From JABILX01 sp041648305 (GTDB lineage: Bacteria > Patescibacteriota > Gracilibacteria > UBA1369 > LOWO2-01-FULL-3): a stretch of DNA of 7,995 nucleotides. The notes beneath the pieces were generated by a model. The model worked only from the letters and a program-made list of their open reading frames with translations, ran no database searches and was not told the origin of the DNA. The position numbers and the translations under genes were made by a program. The stretch's first letter is position 1. Each line of letters starts with the position of its first letter. This document shows positions 1 to 6,512 of the stretch, in pieces. The stretch spans positions 1-7,995 of the forward strand of contig JBAZPI010000033.1 of assembly GCA_041648305.1 (NCBI GenBank), written 5' to 3'.

Positions 1-180
1 ATCTTCAACAACAACATCTTCAACAACAACATCTTCAACAACAACATCTTCAACAACAACATCTTCAACAACAACATCTTCAACAACAACATCTTCAACA
101 ACAACATCTTCAACAACAACATCTTCAACAACAACATCTTCAACAACAACATCTTCATCAACAACATCGTCATCAACGAC
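1..180. repeat. 15-bp in-frame tandem repeat (VVVED on minus strand)
   Basis: Ten perfect copies of the 15-base unit ATCTTCAACAACAAC fill 1-150, followed by two diverged copies at 151-165 and 166-180. Read on the minus strand each unit encodes VVVED (the diverged ones VVDED and VVDDD). The ten copies are identical even at silent positions, which points to recent expansion or gene conversion. The array continues past the left edge, so copy number is unknown. Confidence 0.97.
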
Positions 181-1191
181 ATCAACATCAGGCTCTCCTT
201 CAACATCAGGCTCCCCTTCAACATCAGGCTCTTCGGCAGGCTCAACAGCGGGCTCCTTGTCATCAGGCTCTTCATCAAGCTCAGCACCTGGCTTTTTCAT
301 CTTCAGCCACATCATTTTATAATCCCCTTGTCCAATCTCAGAATAAGTCGATTCATCAGCAAGATCGAAACTTCCCAAATCCAATTTTGCGAAATGATTT
401 GGACCATCCTGATACCAGACATCTTTAACATAATCTTGCCACGAACCCATTACTTTTTTAAATGTATCCTTATCATTTATCGGCAACATCACCCAATCCT
501 CCTCTTCAATGGCCTCTTTAATGGGATAGGCTAATTTAGAGACCAAATCATCTCCAGCATAAGTTACTTCATCAAACTCACTCCTTATATCATCATTAAA
601 AATCCTCATATCTTCATACGAAATAATCGCAACCCCCTTATAAGCGGGAATAATATGTTCATTAGCATCGGCCTCGGTTATCTCGTGAGTGCTAGCTGGC
701 CAAGGCCCGGTTGGGAACACATAATAAGGATGAATTGTTTTACCAACAGGCTCCGCCCCCGCCACATAATCGGCATACAGAATTTTTGCATCAAGCATCG
801 GATAGGTAGACGCTAACCATTCACTTATAGGAGTGTCCTTAGTGAAATAGTAATAACTGACAGCCTCCCCGGGAACGTCCCTATATCCTTCACTGGTTGG
901 CACCCAATTCAGCACATCACTATATTCAAACTTCCAAAACTTCGTCAACTTATCTTTCATAAGTCCCTGCATATTTTCACCAGGCTCACCAAGAGTTGGC
1001 GGCTGATCGTCTCTGTCAGCCTTATAGAACCCGTAATAATAAATCGATCCGGCAACCAATAAAGTTGCTACCAAAAATCCAAAGATTTTCTTCATCTTAC
1101 CCGTTGAACTTGCTGCGCTTGGTGGCGCAACAACAACCGGTCCCCCGGCATCAACCGAACCCCCGGCATCAGGTTGAATTTGTTCGTTCAT
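1..1191 (-). CDS. Single-pass membrane protein with acidic VVVED-repeat tail (partial, 3' end off window)
   Basis: Open minus-strand frame of 397 codons from ATG at 1191 to the window edge, with no stop, so the C-terminus is missing. Seen: a short N-terminal segment rich in Gly, Ala and Pro (residues 1-32) containing a tandem DAGGSV/DAGGPV; one hydrophobic segment at about 36-56 preceded by Lys residues (KMKK), suggesting a type II signal-anchor; an outside domain of about 240 residues (57-300) rich in Trp and Tyr that I do not recognise; then a low-complexity acidic tail from about 303 with EPDVEG repeats, VVDDD, VVDED and ten perfect VVVED units (348-397). Third codon positions favour T and G, the reverse of the plus-strand genes. 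A promoter-like site lies about 60 bp upstream and no Shine-Dalgarno is visible. Probably cell-surface; function unknown. Confidence 0.85.
   Translation of the reverse strand, partial: MNEQIQPDAGGSVDAGGPVVVAPPSAASSTGKMKKIFGFLVATLLVAGSIYYYGFYKADRDDQPPTLGEPGENMQGLMKDKLTKFWKFEYSDVLNWVPTSEGYRDVPGEAVSYYYFTKDTPISEWLASTYPMLDAKILYADYVAGAEPVGKTIHPYYVFPTGPWPASTHEITEADANEHIIPAYKGVAIISYEDMRIFNDDIRSEFDEVTYAGDDLVSKLAYPIKEAIEEEDWVMLPINDKDTFKKVMGSWQDYVKDVWYQDGPNHFAKLDLGSFDLADESTYSEIGQGDYKMMWLKMKKPGAELDEEPDDKEPAVEPAEEPDVEGEPDVEGEPDVDVVDDDVVDEDVVVEDVVVEDVVVEDVVVEDVVVEDVVVEDVVVEDVVVEDVVVEDVVVED
185..228. repeat. 18-bp in-frame repeat (EPDVEG)
   Basis: Two and a half near-identical 18-base units encode EPDVEG-EPDVEG-EPDVD on the minus strand. 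They lie between the folded part of the membrane protein and the VVVED array. The two full units differ at one silent base (GGG versus GGA glycine). Confidence 0.85.
1135..1170. repeat. 18-bp tandem pair in the N-terminal segment (DAGGSV/DAGGPV)
   Basis: Two adjacent 18-base units (1135-1152 and 1153-1170) with three base differences. On the minus strand they encode DAGGPV and DAGGSV, before the membrane anchor. Same style of in-frame duplication as at the C-terminal end of this gene. Confidence 0.8.
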
Positions 1192-1250
1192 AGATTTAAA
1201 AGGTTATTTATCTTTATATATATTTTTAGTTTTCTGTTTTCCGAAGCTAA

Positions 1251-1279
1251 ATTATACCATAGTTCCAACGTTAACGCAA
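1251..1279 (-). promoter_or_regulatory. Likely sigma-70-type promoter of the membrane-protein gene
   Basis: On the minus strand a perfect -10 box TATAAT (1256-1251) is preceded by TGG, giving an extended -10 (TGN). A weak -35 TTGCGT (1279-1274) lies 17 bp further upstream. Transcription would start near 1244, leaving a leader of about 50 nt before the ATG at 1191. The spacer contains GTTAAC and AACGTT palindromes that could bind a regulator. Confidence 0.55.
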
Positions 1280-1321
1280 CCCACTCAAATCGTAAACCCT
1301 ACCCTATTCTCTCGGTTTCAT

Positions 1322-1330
1322 TTATATATA
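1322..1330 (+). promoter_or_regulatory. Possible -10 element of the guanylyltransferase gene
   Basis: An AT-rich TTATATATA sits 20-28 bp before the ATG at 1351. No -35 box is visible at the proper distance, so this is weak. If real, transcription would start near 1336, downstream of the alternative ATG at 1330, which favours translation from 1351. Confidence 0.3.
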
Positions 1331-1350
1331 TGTCATCACACAAACGTCAT

Positions 1351-2364
1351 ATGAAAGCAGTAATCTTAGCGGGCGGACACGGAACAAGACTTTATCCCCT
1401 TTCCACAAAGGAGAAGCCCAAACAATTTGTAAACCTTATCGGAGACAAAACGCTCTTCCAGCAGACAGTTGAACGACTCTCATTCTTGAAGCCCACTATA
1501 GAACCGGCAGATATCTTCGTCGCAACCAATAAAGAGTTCGTCCATCTGGTAAAAGAGCAGGCGCCGGAAATCCCACCCGAGAACATTTTCGAAGAACCGG
1601 CAATGCGCAACACGGCAACATGCATCGGATTTGCAGCAATGCAGCTTTCAAAGAAATTCCCTGACGAAGTTATGTGTATCGTTTACGCCGACCATCTCAT
1701 TCACGACAAGGAAGAATTCGCCCGCTGTCTTCGCGCCGCAGAACTCCTCGCCAAAGAAGAAAACACTCTCAACATAATAGAAGTCGAAGCGACTTCGCCA
1801 AACACAAACTTAGGCTGGGTCCGCATGGGCAAACTCTTGCGCGAAATCAAGGATCCCCTAACCGGCCAGCCCTCGGTCGGCCAGCCCCAGGCCAGCCAAC
1901 CTTCGGCCGCCAAGCCCTCGGTCGACCAGCCCGTAAAAATTTACGAATTCATTGAATTCAAGGAAAAACCCGACCTCGAAACAGCAAAAAAATACCTCGA
2001 ATCCGGCGATTACCTCTGGAACACTGGCTTTTACGTCTGGAAAGTTTCAACCATCCTCGAAAAATACCGCCTCCACTTCCCAGAAACTTACGCCCGCCTG
2101 ATGAAAATGCGCGACAACCCATCATGTATCGCAACCGAGTACCCCCTCTGCGAAAGCATCTCCATCGACTACGCAATCATGGAAAAGGTCGCCCCGGAAG
2201 AAGTTCGTATAATCCCAGCCAAGTTAGGCTGGAGCGACATCGGGACCTGGGAAACACTCTTCGATGAACTGGAAAAAGTCGGGGACTTCGACCGAATCGA
2301 AAGGTTCAAGAAGATACGAGAGGCAGCAATTGCTTCCCCGGCTGCTTCCCCGGGGAAAATTTAA
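1351..2364 (+). CDS. manC: Mannose-1-phosphate guanylyltransferase (GDP-mannose pyrophosphorylase)
   Basis: Makes GDP-mannose from mannose-1-phosphate and GTP in the cytoplasm, the activated mannose donor for surface glycans. The 337-residue product shows the nucleotidyltransferase signature LAGGHGTRLYPLS (6-18) and KPKQF (22-26), EEPAMRNTA (81-89), metal-binding ADH (113-115), FKEKP (203-207), WNTGFYVW (223-230), SIDYAIMEK (271-279) and GWSDIGTW (293-300). Length matches single-domain family members; the isomerase half of AlgA-type enzymes is absent and a cupin follows downstream. The ATG at 1351 is chosen because MKAVILAGG is the normal family N-terminus; frames from 1174 or 1330 add non-homologous residues. 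Two oddities: a Gln/Pro/Ser-rich insert (about 169-195) encoded by 15-bp repeats just before FKEKP, and a C-terminal ASPAASPGKI tail formed by the palindromic repeat that overlaps the stop. The symbol is by function; rfbM or algA-like names would also serve. Confidence 0.93.
   Translation: MKAVILAGGHGTRLYPLSTKEKPKQFVNLIGDKTLFQQTVERLSFLKPTIEPADIFVATNKEFVHLVKEQAPEIPPENIFEEPAMRNTATCIGFAAMQLSKKFPDEVMCIVYADHLIHDKEEFARCLRAAELLAKEENTLNIIEVEATSPNTNLGWVRMGKLLREIKDPLTGQPSVGQPQASQPSAAKPSVDQPVKIYEFIEFKEKPDLETAKKYLESGDYLWNTGFYVWKVSTILEKYRLHFPETYARLMKMRDNPSCIATEYPLCESISIDYAIMEKVAPEEVRIIPAKLGWSDIGTWETLFDELEKVGDFDRIERFKKIREAAIASPAASPGKI
1863..1932. repeat. Degenerate 15-bp in-frame repeat inside the guanylyltransferase gene
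   Basis: About four and a half diverged units of 15 bp, starting at 1863, 1878, 1893 and 1908 with a partial at 1923, share a core close to CGGCCAGCCCTCGGT. They encode a five-residue periodicity (GQPSV, GQPQA, SQPSA, AKPSV, DQP). The segment is markedly more GC-rich than the flanking gene. Confidence 0.85.
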
Positions 2365-2474
2365 CAGATTAGAGTTTACAGGTTAGACAATTTCCCCGGG
2401 GAAATCCGGCACCTTTTCCCCGGGGAAAAATTTACAGGTTGGAATCTACAGGTTGGAGAGTTTCCCCGGGGAAA
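2334..2474. repeat. Palindrome-bearing repeat array (TTCCCCGGGGAA) in a duplicated 70-bp unit
   Basis: Perfect palindromes TTCCCCGGGGAA lie at 2346-2357, 2392-2403, 2416-2427 and 2462-2473, with a half-copy TTCCCCGG at 2334-2341. Center spacings are 46, 24 and 46 bp. The block starting at 2346 aligns without gaps to the block starting at 2416, so a unit of 70 bp has been tandemly duplicated. Between each palindrome pair sit two diverged copies of a TTTACAGGTTRGA-type direct repeat. The first palindrome overlaps the stop codon of the guanylyltransferase gene. Function unknown: mobile mini-repeat, operator array or RNA structure are all possible. Confidence 0.9.
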
Positions 2475-2547
2475 AACTTGGAGCTACCCAAGTTCCCACG
2501 CAGCATTTTCCCTTCCAAAACACGCCCTTTTGCTCTATATTGTGCGG

Positions 2548-2567
2548 GCAAATTTGCGCACGCAAAT
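2548..2567. promoter_or_regulatory. Overlapping inverted repeats, possible operator
   Basis: GCAAATTTGC (2548-2557) is a perfect 10-bp palindrome. Overlapping it, ATTTGCG-CA-CGCAAAT (2552-2567) is an inverted repeat with 7-bp arms. CGCAA recurs three more times up to 2585, just before the -10 box of the cupin gene. The position suits a regulator-binding site, but no regulator is identified. Confidence 0.35.
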
Positions 2568-2587
2568 CCGCAACGCAAGCGCAAGTA

Positions 2588-2593
2588 TATAAT
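2588..2593 (+). promoter_or_regulatory. -10 box upstream of the cupin gene
   Basis: A perfect TATAAT lies 10 bp before the ATG at 2604, with no good -35 at 16-18 bp. Transcription would begin near 2600, giving a leaderless or almost leaderless message. This position also argues against translation from the upstream ATG at 2439. Confidence 0.45.
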
Positions 2594-2603
2594 CGTCACG
2601 AAA

Positions 2604-3149
2604 ATGCTCGAAAAACCCGAAATCAAACTTAAGCCCTGGGGCCGCGAAATATGGTTCGCACACACCGACAAATACGCGGGAAAAATTCTCGAAATTAAAA
2701 AAGGACACCGCTACAGCCTCCAGTACCACGAGCACAAAGAAGAAACTCAATATATTCTCAAAGGCAAAGCGCGCTTCACATTCGGCACCCTCGAGCCGCA
2801 CAGCGCCCTCGAGCTCAGCGCTCTCAAAACATTCGGACAGGATCCGAAAAACTTGCAAGAGAAAATTCTTTCAGAAGGTGACAAAATCGACATCCCACCC
2901 TATACTATCCACCGCCTTGAAGCAATCGAGGATACAATAGTATTCGAGGTTTCTTCGCCAGAGCTTGATGATGTCGTAAAACTCGATGATGACTATGGAA
3001 GAAGTGGAAAAGGGAACAATGAAGAATTAGACGAAGGATTGGCGAATTCCGCAGCAGATTCCGTAGCAAATTCCCCGGAAAACCAGGGAACAGGGAAACA
3101 GGGGAACCCGGAAACCGAGGAACCCACACCAAAAAAATCAATAAAATAA
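2604..3149 (+). CDS. Cupin protein of the mannose-6-phosphate isomerase (type II C-terminal) family
   Basis: Likely interconverts fructose-6-phosphate and mannose-6-phosphate, or is a close sugar-phosphate cupin, feeding the adjacent guanylyltransferase. The 181-residue product begins with KPWGREIWF (10-18), typical of this family. It has cupin motif 1 around H42, H44, E47 and G54 (YHEHKEETQYILKG), cupin motif 2 around G92, P98 and H103 (GDKIDIPPYTIHRLEA), and the family ending EVSSPELDDVV...DDYGR (115-133). The histidines and glutamate are the expected metal ligands. The ATG at 2604 is chosen because the 55 codons upstream to 2439 run through the palindromic repeats and the promoter region. 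After residue 133 a low-complexity hydrophilic tail of about 48 residues follows, built from short DNA repeats. secDF starts 28 nt after the stop, so co-transcription is plausible. A generic sugar-binding cupin role cannot be excluded. Confidence 0.85.
   Translation: MLEKPEIKLKPWGREIWFAHTDKYAGKILEIKKGHRYSLQYHEHKEETQYILKGKARFTFGTLEPHSALELSALKTFGQDPKNLQEKILSEGDKIDIPPYTIHRLEAIEDTIVFEVSSPELDDVVKLDDDYGRSGKGNNEELDEGLANSAADSVANSPENQGTGKQGNPETEEPTPKKSIK
3039..3107. repeat. Short repeats encoding the cupin tail
   Basis: Three 12-bp units ending in ATTCC (3039-3050, 3051-3062, 3063-3074) run into a degenerate TTCCCCGGAA (3071-3080), which resembles half of the upstream palindrome. A GGGAACA-type triplicate follows (3084-3107). 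Together they encode the NSAADSVANSPENQGTGKQGN part of the tail in frame. Confidence 0.65.
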
Positions 3150-3177
3150 ATTCTTAAATTTTTAACCTTAAACTGCA

Positions 3178-6100
3178 ATGAAAAAATTCTTCTCTTGGAA
3201 ACTAATCGTAATCATAGTCGTAGCACTTCTCATTGGACTTTTTGACGCACCAAACAGTGTACAAAAAGCGCTTTTCCTCCCCGAAATAATCCAAAACGCA
3301 AAAATCCACCTCGGCCTCGACCTTCAGGGAGGATCACAGCTTGACTACAAAATTGACTTAAGAAAAGTACCCGAAGCGGACAAGGAATCAATTGTTGAGG
3401 GAGTTGTCGAAATCATCAACAAACGTGTAAACAACCTCGGAGTCGCAGAACCGAACATTTACACATCCATGGCCGGAGACGAGGCACATGTAATAGTAGA
3501 ACTCGCAGAGCTTTCAGTACTGACAGATGAAGACGTAAAAACATACTTAAAATCAGACAAAAAAATCGAAGAATTGAACGAAGATGAAAAGAAGCAATTA
3601 AGCCTCGAGAAAGCAAAAGCAACGGTAGGAAAGACGATTCAGTTGGAATTCAAAGAGAAAAAAGACGGACTTGATCCACAAGAGAAAGAAAAAATCACCC
3701 TACAAGCACAGACTGCCCTAGACAAGATCAAAGCAGGAGAAAGTTTTGACATCGTTGGACAAGAAGAGTCTCTCGCAAATCCGGGAAAAGTTACCTTCGA
3801 AACGGAAGACTTCACATTCGCGAACGACATCACTCCCACCTCACTTAAAGACGCGATAACAATCCTAAAAACAGGAGACATTAGCAAGGACCTGGTGGCA
3901 GTCGGCGGCAGCTTCATTCTAACTGATACAGGCGAAACACTAGAGGATACCGGACTTGTTATCGTCCAATTACTCGAAACAAATGAAGAAATAAAATTTG
4001 AAAAACAAGTTGAAGCAAGCCACGTACTAATCGCATGGCAGGGGGCAAGTAACGCAGCCGCGGAAATTACCAGAACAGAAGAAGAGGCATATGAAAAAGC
4101 AAAAGAAGCCCTTGATAAAATCAAGAATCAAGGAAAATCATTCGACACCGTAGCTCAGTATTATTCGGACGATCCGGGCAACAAAGATACCGGCGGAAGA
4201 CTGTCAAAACCCGTAACAGGTGATGGAGTATACGTATACGACTTCGAACAGGCAGCTCTTGCTCTCGAGAAAGATGGAGATGTTTCAGACATAATCAAAA
4301 CAGAATTCGGATACCACATTATCAAAGCAAATAAAGTTTTAAACGACGTAAAAGAGCTAAAATACAAATATAAAACTCTCCGTTTCTCTACCCTCCCGGA
4401 TCCATGGAAAGAAACAGGACTAACAGGCAAACACTTTGTTCACGCGGATGTCCAACTCGATCAGTTCTATCAACCATATATTTCAATTGAATTCAACGAT
4501 GACGGCGCTCGCCTATTTGAGGAAATCACAGGCCGAAATGTTGGTAAACCCGTCGCAATCTTCGTTGGTGGAAGCTTGATCTCGAAACCAAAAGTCAACG
4601 AAAAAATTGCTGGTGGGAAAGCTCAAATCACAGGAGACTTCTCTCAAGAAGAAGCTAACAACCTAGCCCGCGACTTGAATACAGGAGCAATTCCCGCTCC
4701 AGTCATCCTAACCGGTGAATACACAATCGGCGCTACTCTCGGCCAAAACGCACTCAAGGTTTCAATTTGGGCGGGACTTATCGGCATTCTCGTAATATTC
4801 GCATTCATGATTCTCATCTACAAACTGCCTGGAATATTCGCGGCAGCCGCTCTCACGATCTACACAATACTATTATTGTTCTTGATAAAATCAGAACTTC
4901 CTGCTTGGATCGCATTAACAGCTTCAATTGCAGTATTCGCATCCCTAGTTTACAAAACTCTCAATTCAAAAGATGCGACAGGAGAAAAATTCGTCACATT
5001 TATACTCTCATGTATCATCCTGTTTTTCCTCACGTATGCGCTAAAAACAGGAATAGTCCTAACTCTTGCCGGTATCGCCGGTATCATCCTCTCTCTTGGT
5101 ATGGCTGTTGACGCCAACATATTAATTTTTGAGAGAATCAAAGAAGAACTCCGATCCGGCCGCTCATACAAATCCGCAGTCGAAGAAGGATTTTTCCGCG
5201 CTTGGGATTCAATCCGCGACTCGAACTTCTCAACATTAATTACCTGCGCAATATTGTTCTTTATCGGAAGCTCAGCAATCAAAGGCTTCGCATTCAACCT
5301 CGCAGCCGGAGTTTTGATCTCAATGTTCACAGCAATAACGGTTACAAAAGCGTTTATGGTAGGCGCCGGCAACACCGAGCTTCACAAAAATCTGAAATTA
5401 TTCGGCGTCAATCCGGACAAGCCTTATGTTCCTTTCACTTTCAAATTCGCAAAACACGCAAAGAAATGGCTGATGTTTTCAGCGATACTTTCAGCTATTT
5501 CAATAGTGACAATATTGATCTTTGGATTCAGACCGGGCCTAGATTTTACAGGCGGAACCTTGATGGAACTCAAATTCAAGAATGAAACAACTAAAGAGAT
5601 GCTTCAAGAAACTTTGCCAAAAATCGAAGGAGAAGTTAACACAGCAAAACTGCCACAAACAACAGAAGAAAAAACAATAATCGAAGAATCGGAACAAATT
5701 GACCTGAAAAACATAACGATAACTCCAACAGAAAAAGATTCATTCATCTTCAAAACCAAATATATATCGTCCGAAACGCACGACCTGATTATAAAAAGCC
5801 TACAAGAAAAACTCGGCGAAGTAACAGAACTTCGCTTCACAACAGTCGGACCAACGGTCGGAACATCAATGAAATCCAAAGCGCTCAAAGCGCTGCTCAT
5901 AGCAGTAATCGCTATCATTTTGTACGTCGCATTCGCATTCAGAAAAGTTCCAAAAGAGGTCAACCCTTGGAGATTCGGCATCTGGGGAATTATCGCCTTA
6001 ATCCACGACATTTTAATATCAACAGGTCTATTCATCATCGTTTGCGTCATTTTCAACGTAGAAATTGACCTGCTGTTCATTACAGCGCTCCTTACGATCC

Positions 6101-6441
6101 TGGGCTACTCTATCAACGACACAATCATCGTATTCGACAGACTACGTGAAAACTTAAAACTTGCTTCACGCGACGAAGACCTAGGAACAACAATGGACAG
6201 AGCTATAAACCAAACCATAACAAGATCAATCAACACGACCATTACAACTTTGATAACAATTTTCGCACTGTTCATCGGCAGTTTCTTCGGCGGCGCGGAA
6301 TCTGTTCGATACTTCTTACTCGCTTTGCTCGTAGGCATCACACTTGGAGCTTATTCCTCAATCTTTATTGCCACATCCGGCCTTATCCTTCACTCCAAAT
6401 GGGCAGCAAAGAGAGCTGAGGAGAAATTAAGAAGAGCGTAG
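3178..6441 (+). CDS. secDF: Fused SecD-SecF export protein with inserted parvulin (PpiC-type) module
   Basis: Membrane partner of SecYEG that uses ion motive force to pull translocating proteins outward. SecD half: first membrane segment about 8-22; LGLDLQGG (45-52); exported domain; membrane segments from about 527; signature GMAVDANILIFERIKEEL (641-658). SecF half: first membrane segment about 765-783; RPGLDFTGGT (785-794); LGYSINDTIIVFDR (975-988). Fusion junction is near 735-755. At 1087 residues it is about 350 longer than a typical fused SecDF such as that of Bacillus. Most of the excess is an insert in the SecD exported domain (about 161-400) between QLEFKE and TGLTGKHF. This insert holds two parvulin-like repeats. 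The second (278-386) is well preserved, with ASHVLI (H282), YSDDPG (D331/D332), GGRL, FEQAALAL and TEFGYHII (H380). A second insert (about 575-623) adds two hydrophobic segments. No Shine-Dalgarno precedes the ATG; a terminator follows the stop. Confidence 0.96.
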   Translation: MKKFFSWKLIVIIVVALLIGLFDAPNSVQKALFLPEIIQNAKIHLGLDLQGGSQLDYKIDLRKVPEADKESIVEGVVEIINKRVNNLGVAEPNIYTSMAGDEAHVIVELAELSVLTDEDVKTYLKSDKKIEELNEDEKKQLSLEKAKATVGKTIQLEFKEKKDGLDPQEKEKITLQAQTALDKIKAGESFDIVGQEESLANPGKVTFETEDFTFANDITPTSLKDAITILKTGDISKDLVAVGGSFILTDTGETLEDTGLVIVQLLETNEEIKFEKQVEASHVLIAWQGASNAAAEITRTEEEAYEKAKEALDKIKNQGKSFDTVAQYYSDDPGNKDTGGRLSKPVTGDGVYVYDFEQAALALEKDGDVSDIIKTEFGYHIIKANKVLNDVKELKYKYKTLRFSTLPDPWKETGLTGKHFVHADVQLDQFYQPYISIEFNDDGARLFEEITGRNVGKPVAIFVGGSLISKPKVNEKIAGGKAQITGDFSQEEANNLARDLNTGAIPAPVILTGEYTIGATLGQNALKVSIWAGLIGILVIFAFMILIYKLPGIFAAAALTIYTILLLFLIKSELPAWIALTASIAVFASLVYKTLNSKDATGEKFVTFILSCIILFFLTYALKTGIVLTLAGIAGIILSLGMAVDANILIFERIKEELRSGRSYKSAVEEGFFRAWDSIRDSNFSTLITCAILFFIGSSAIKGFAFNLAAGVLISMFTAITVTKAFMVGAGNTELHKNLKLFGVNPDKPYVPFTFKFAKHAKKWLMFSAILSAISIVTILIFGFRPGLDFTGGTLMELKFKNETTKEMLQETLPKIEGEVNTAKLPQTTEEKTIIEESEQIDLKNITITPTEKDSFIFKTKYISSETHDLIIKSLQEKLGEVTELRFTTVGPTVGTSMKSKALKALLIAVIAIILYVAFAFRKVPKEVNPWRFGIWGIIALIHDILISTGLFIIVCVIFNVEIDLLFITALLTILGYSINDTIIVFDRLRENLKLASRDEDLGTTMDRAINQTITRSINTTITTLITIFALFIGSFFGGAESVRYFLLALLVGITLGAYSSIFIATSGLILHSKWAAKRAEEKLRRA

Positions 6442-6465
6442 AGCAAATTCAATTATCGGGAAAGG

Positions 6466-6493
6466 ACCAGCCAAGAAATTGGCTGGTTTTTTT
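6466..6493 (+). terminator. Rho-independent terminator of secDF
   Basis: Perfect 9-bp stem ACCAGCCAA (6466-6474) with TTGGCTGGT (6479-6487), GAAA loop, then a run of T to 6493. It begins 25 nt after the secDF stop. The 3' arm and T-run are partly repeated as GCTGG plus nine T (6494-6507), which gives an alternative pairing for CCAGC. Confidence 0.92.
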
Positions 6494-6512
6494 GCTGGTT
6501 TTTTTTTGCTCG

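Noticed and set aside
1..180. CRISPR array.
   Set aside because: The units are directly adjacent 15-mers without spacers and are in frame within a coding region.
1174..1350. N-terminal extension of the guanylyltransferase with a hydrophobic, signal-like segment.
   Set aside because: It crosses the divergent promoter region, overlaps the start of the minus-strand gene, and precedes the normal family N-terminus MKAVILAGG of a cytoplasmic enzyme.
1392..1625. Minus-strand and out-of-frame open frames overlapping the guanylyltransferase and secDF genes.
   Set aside because: They are antisense or frame-shifted shadows of strongly supported genes, without promoters or recognisable products.
2439..2603. 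55-residue extension of the cupin protein.
   Set aside because: It is translated palindromic repeat and promoter DNA; the family start KPWGRE lies just after the ATG at 2604.
3084..3107. G-quadruplex formed by the GGG runs in the cupin tail.
   Set aside because: Only three G-runs are close enough; the fourth required run is absent.
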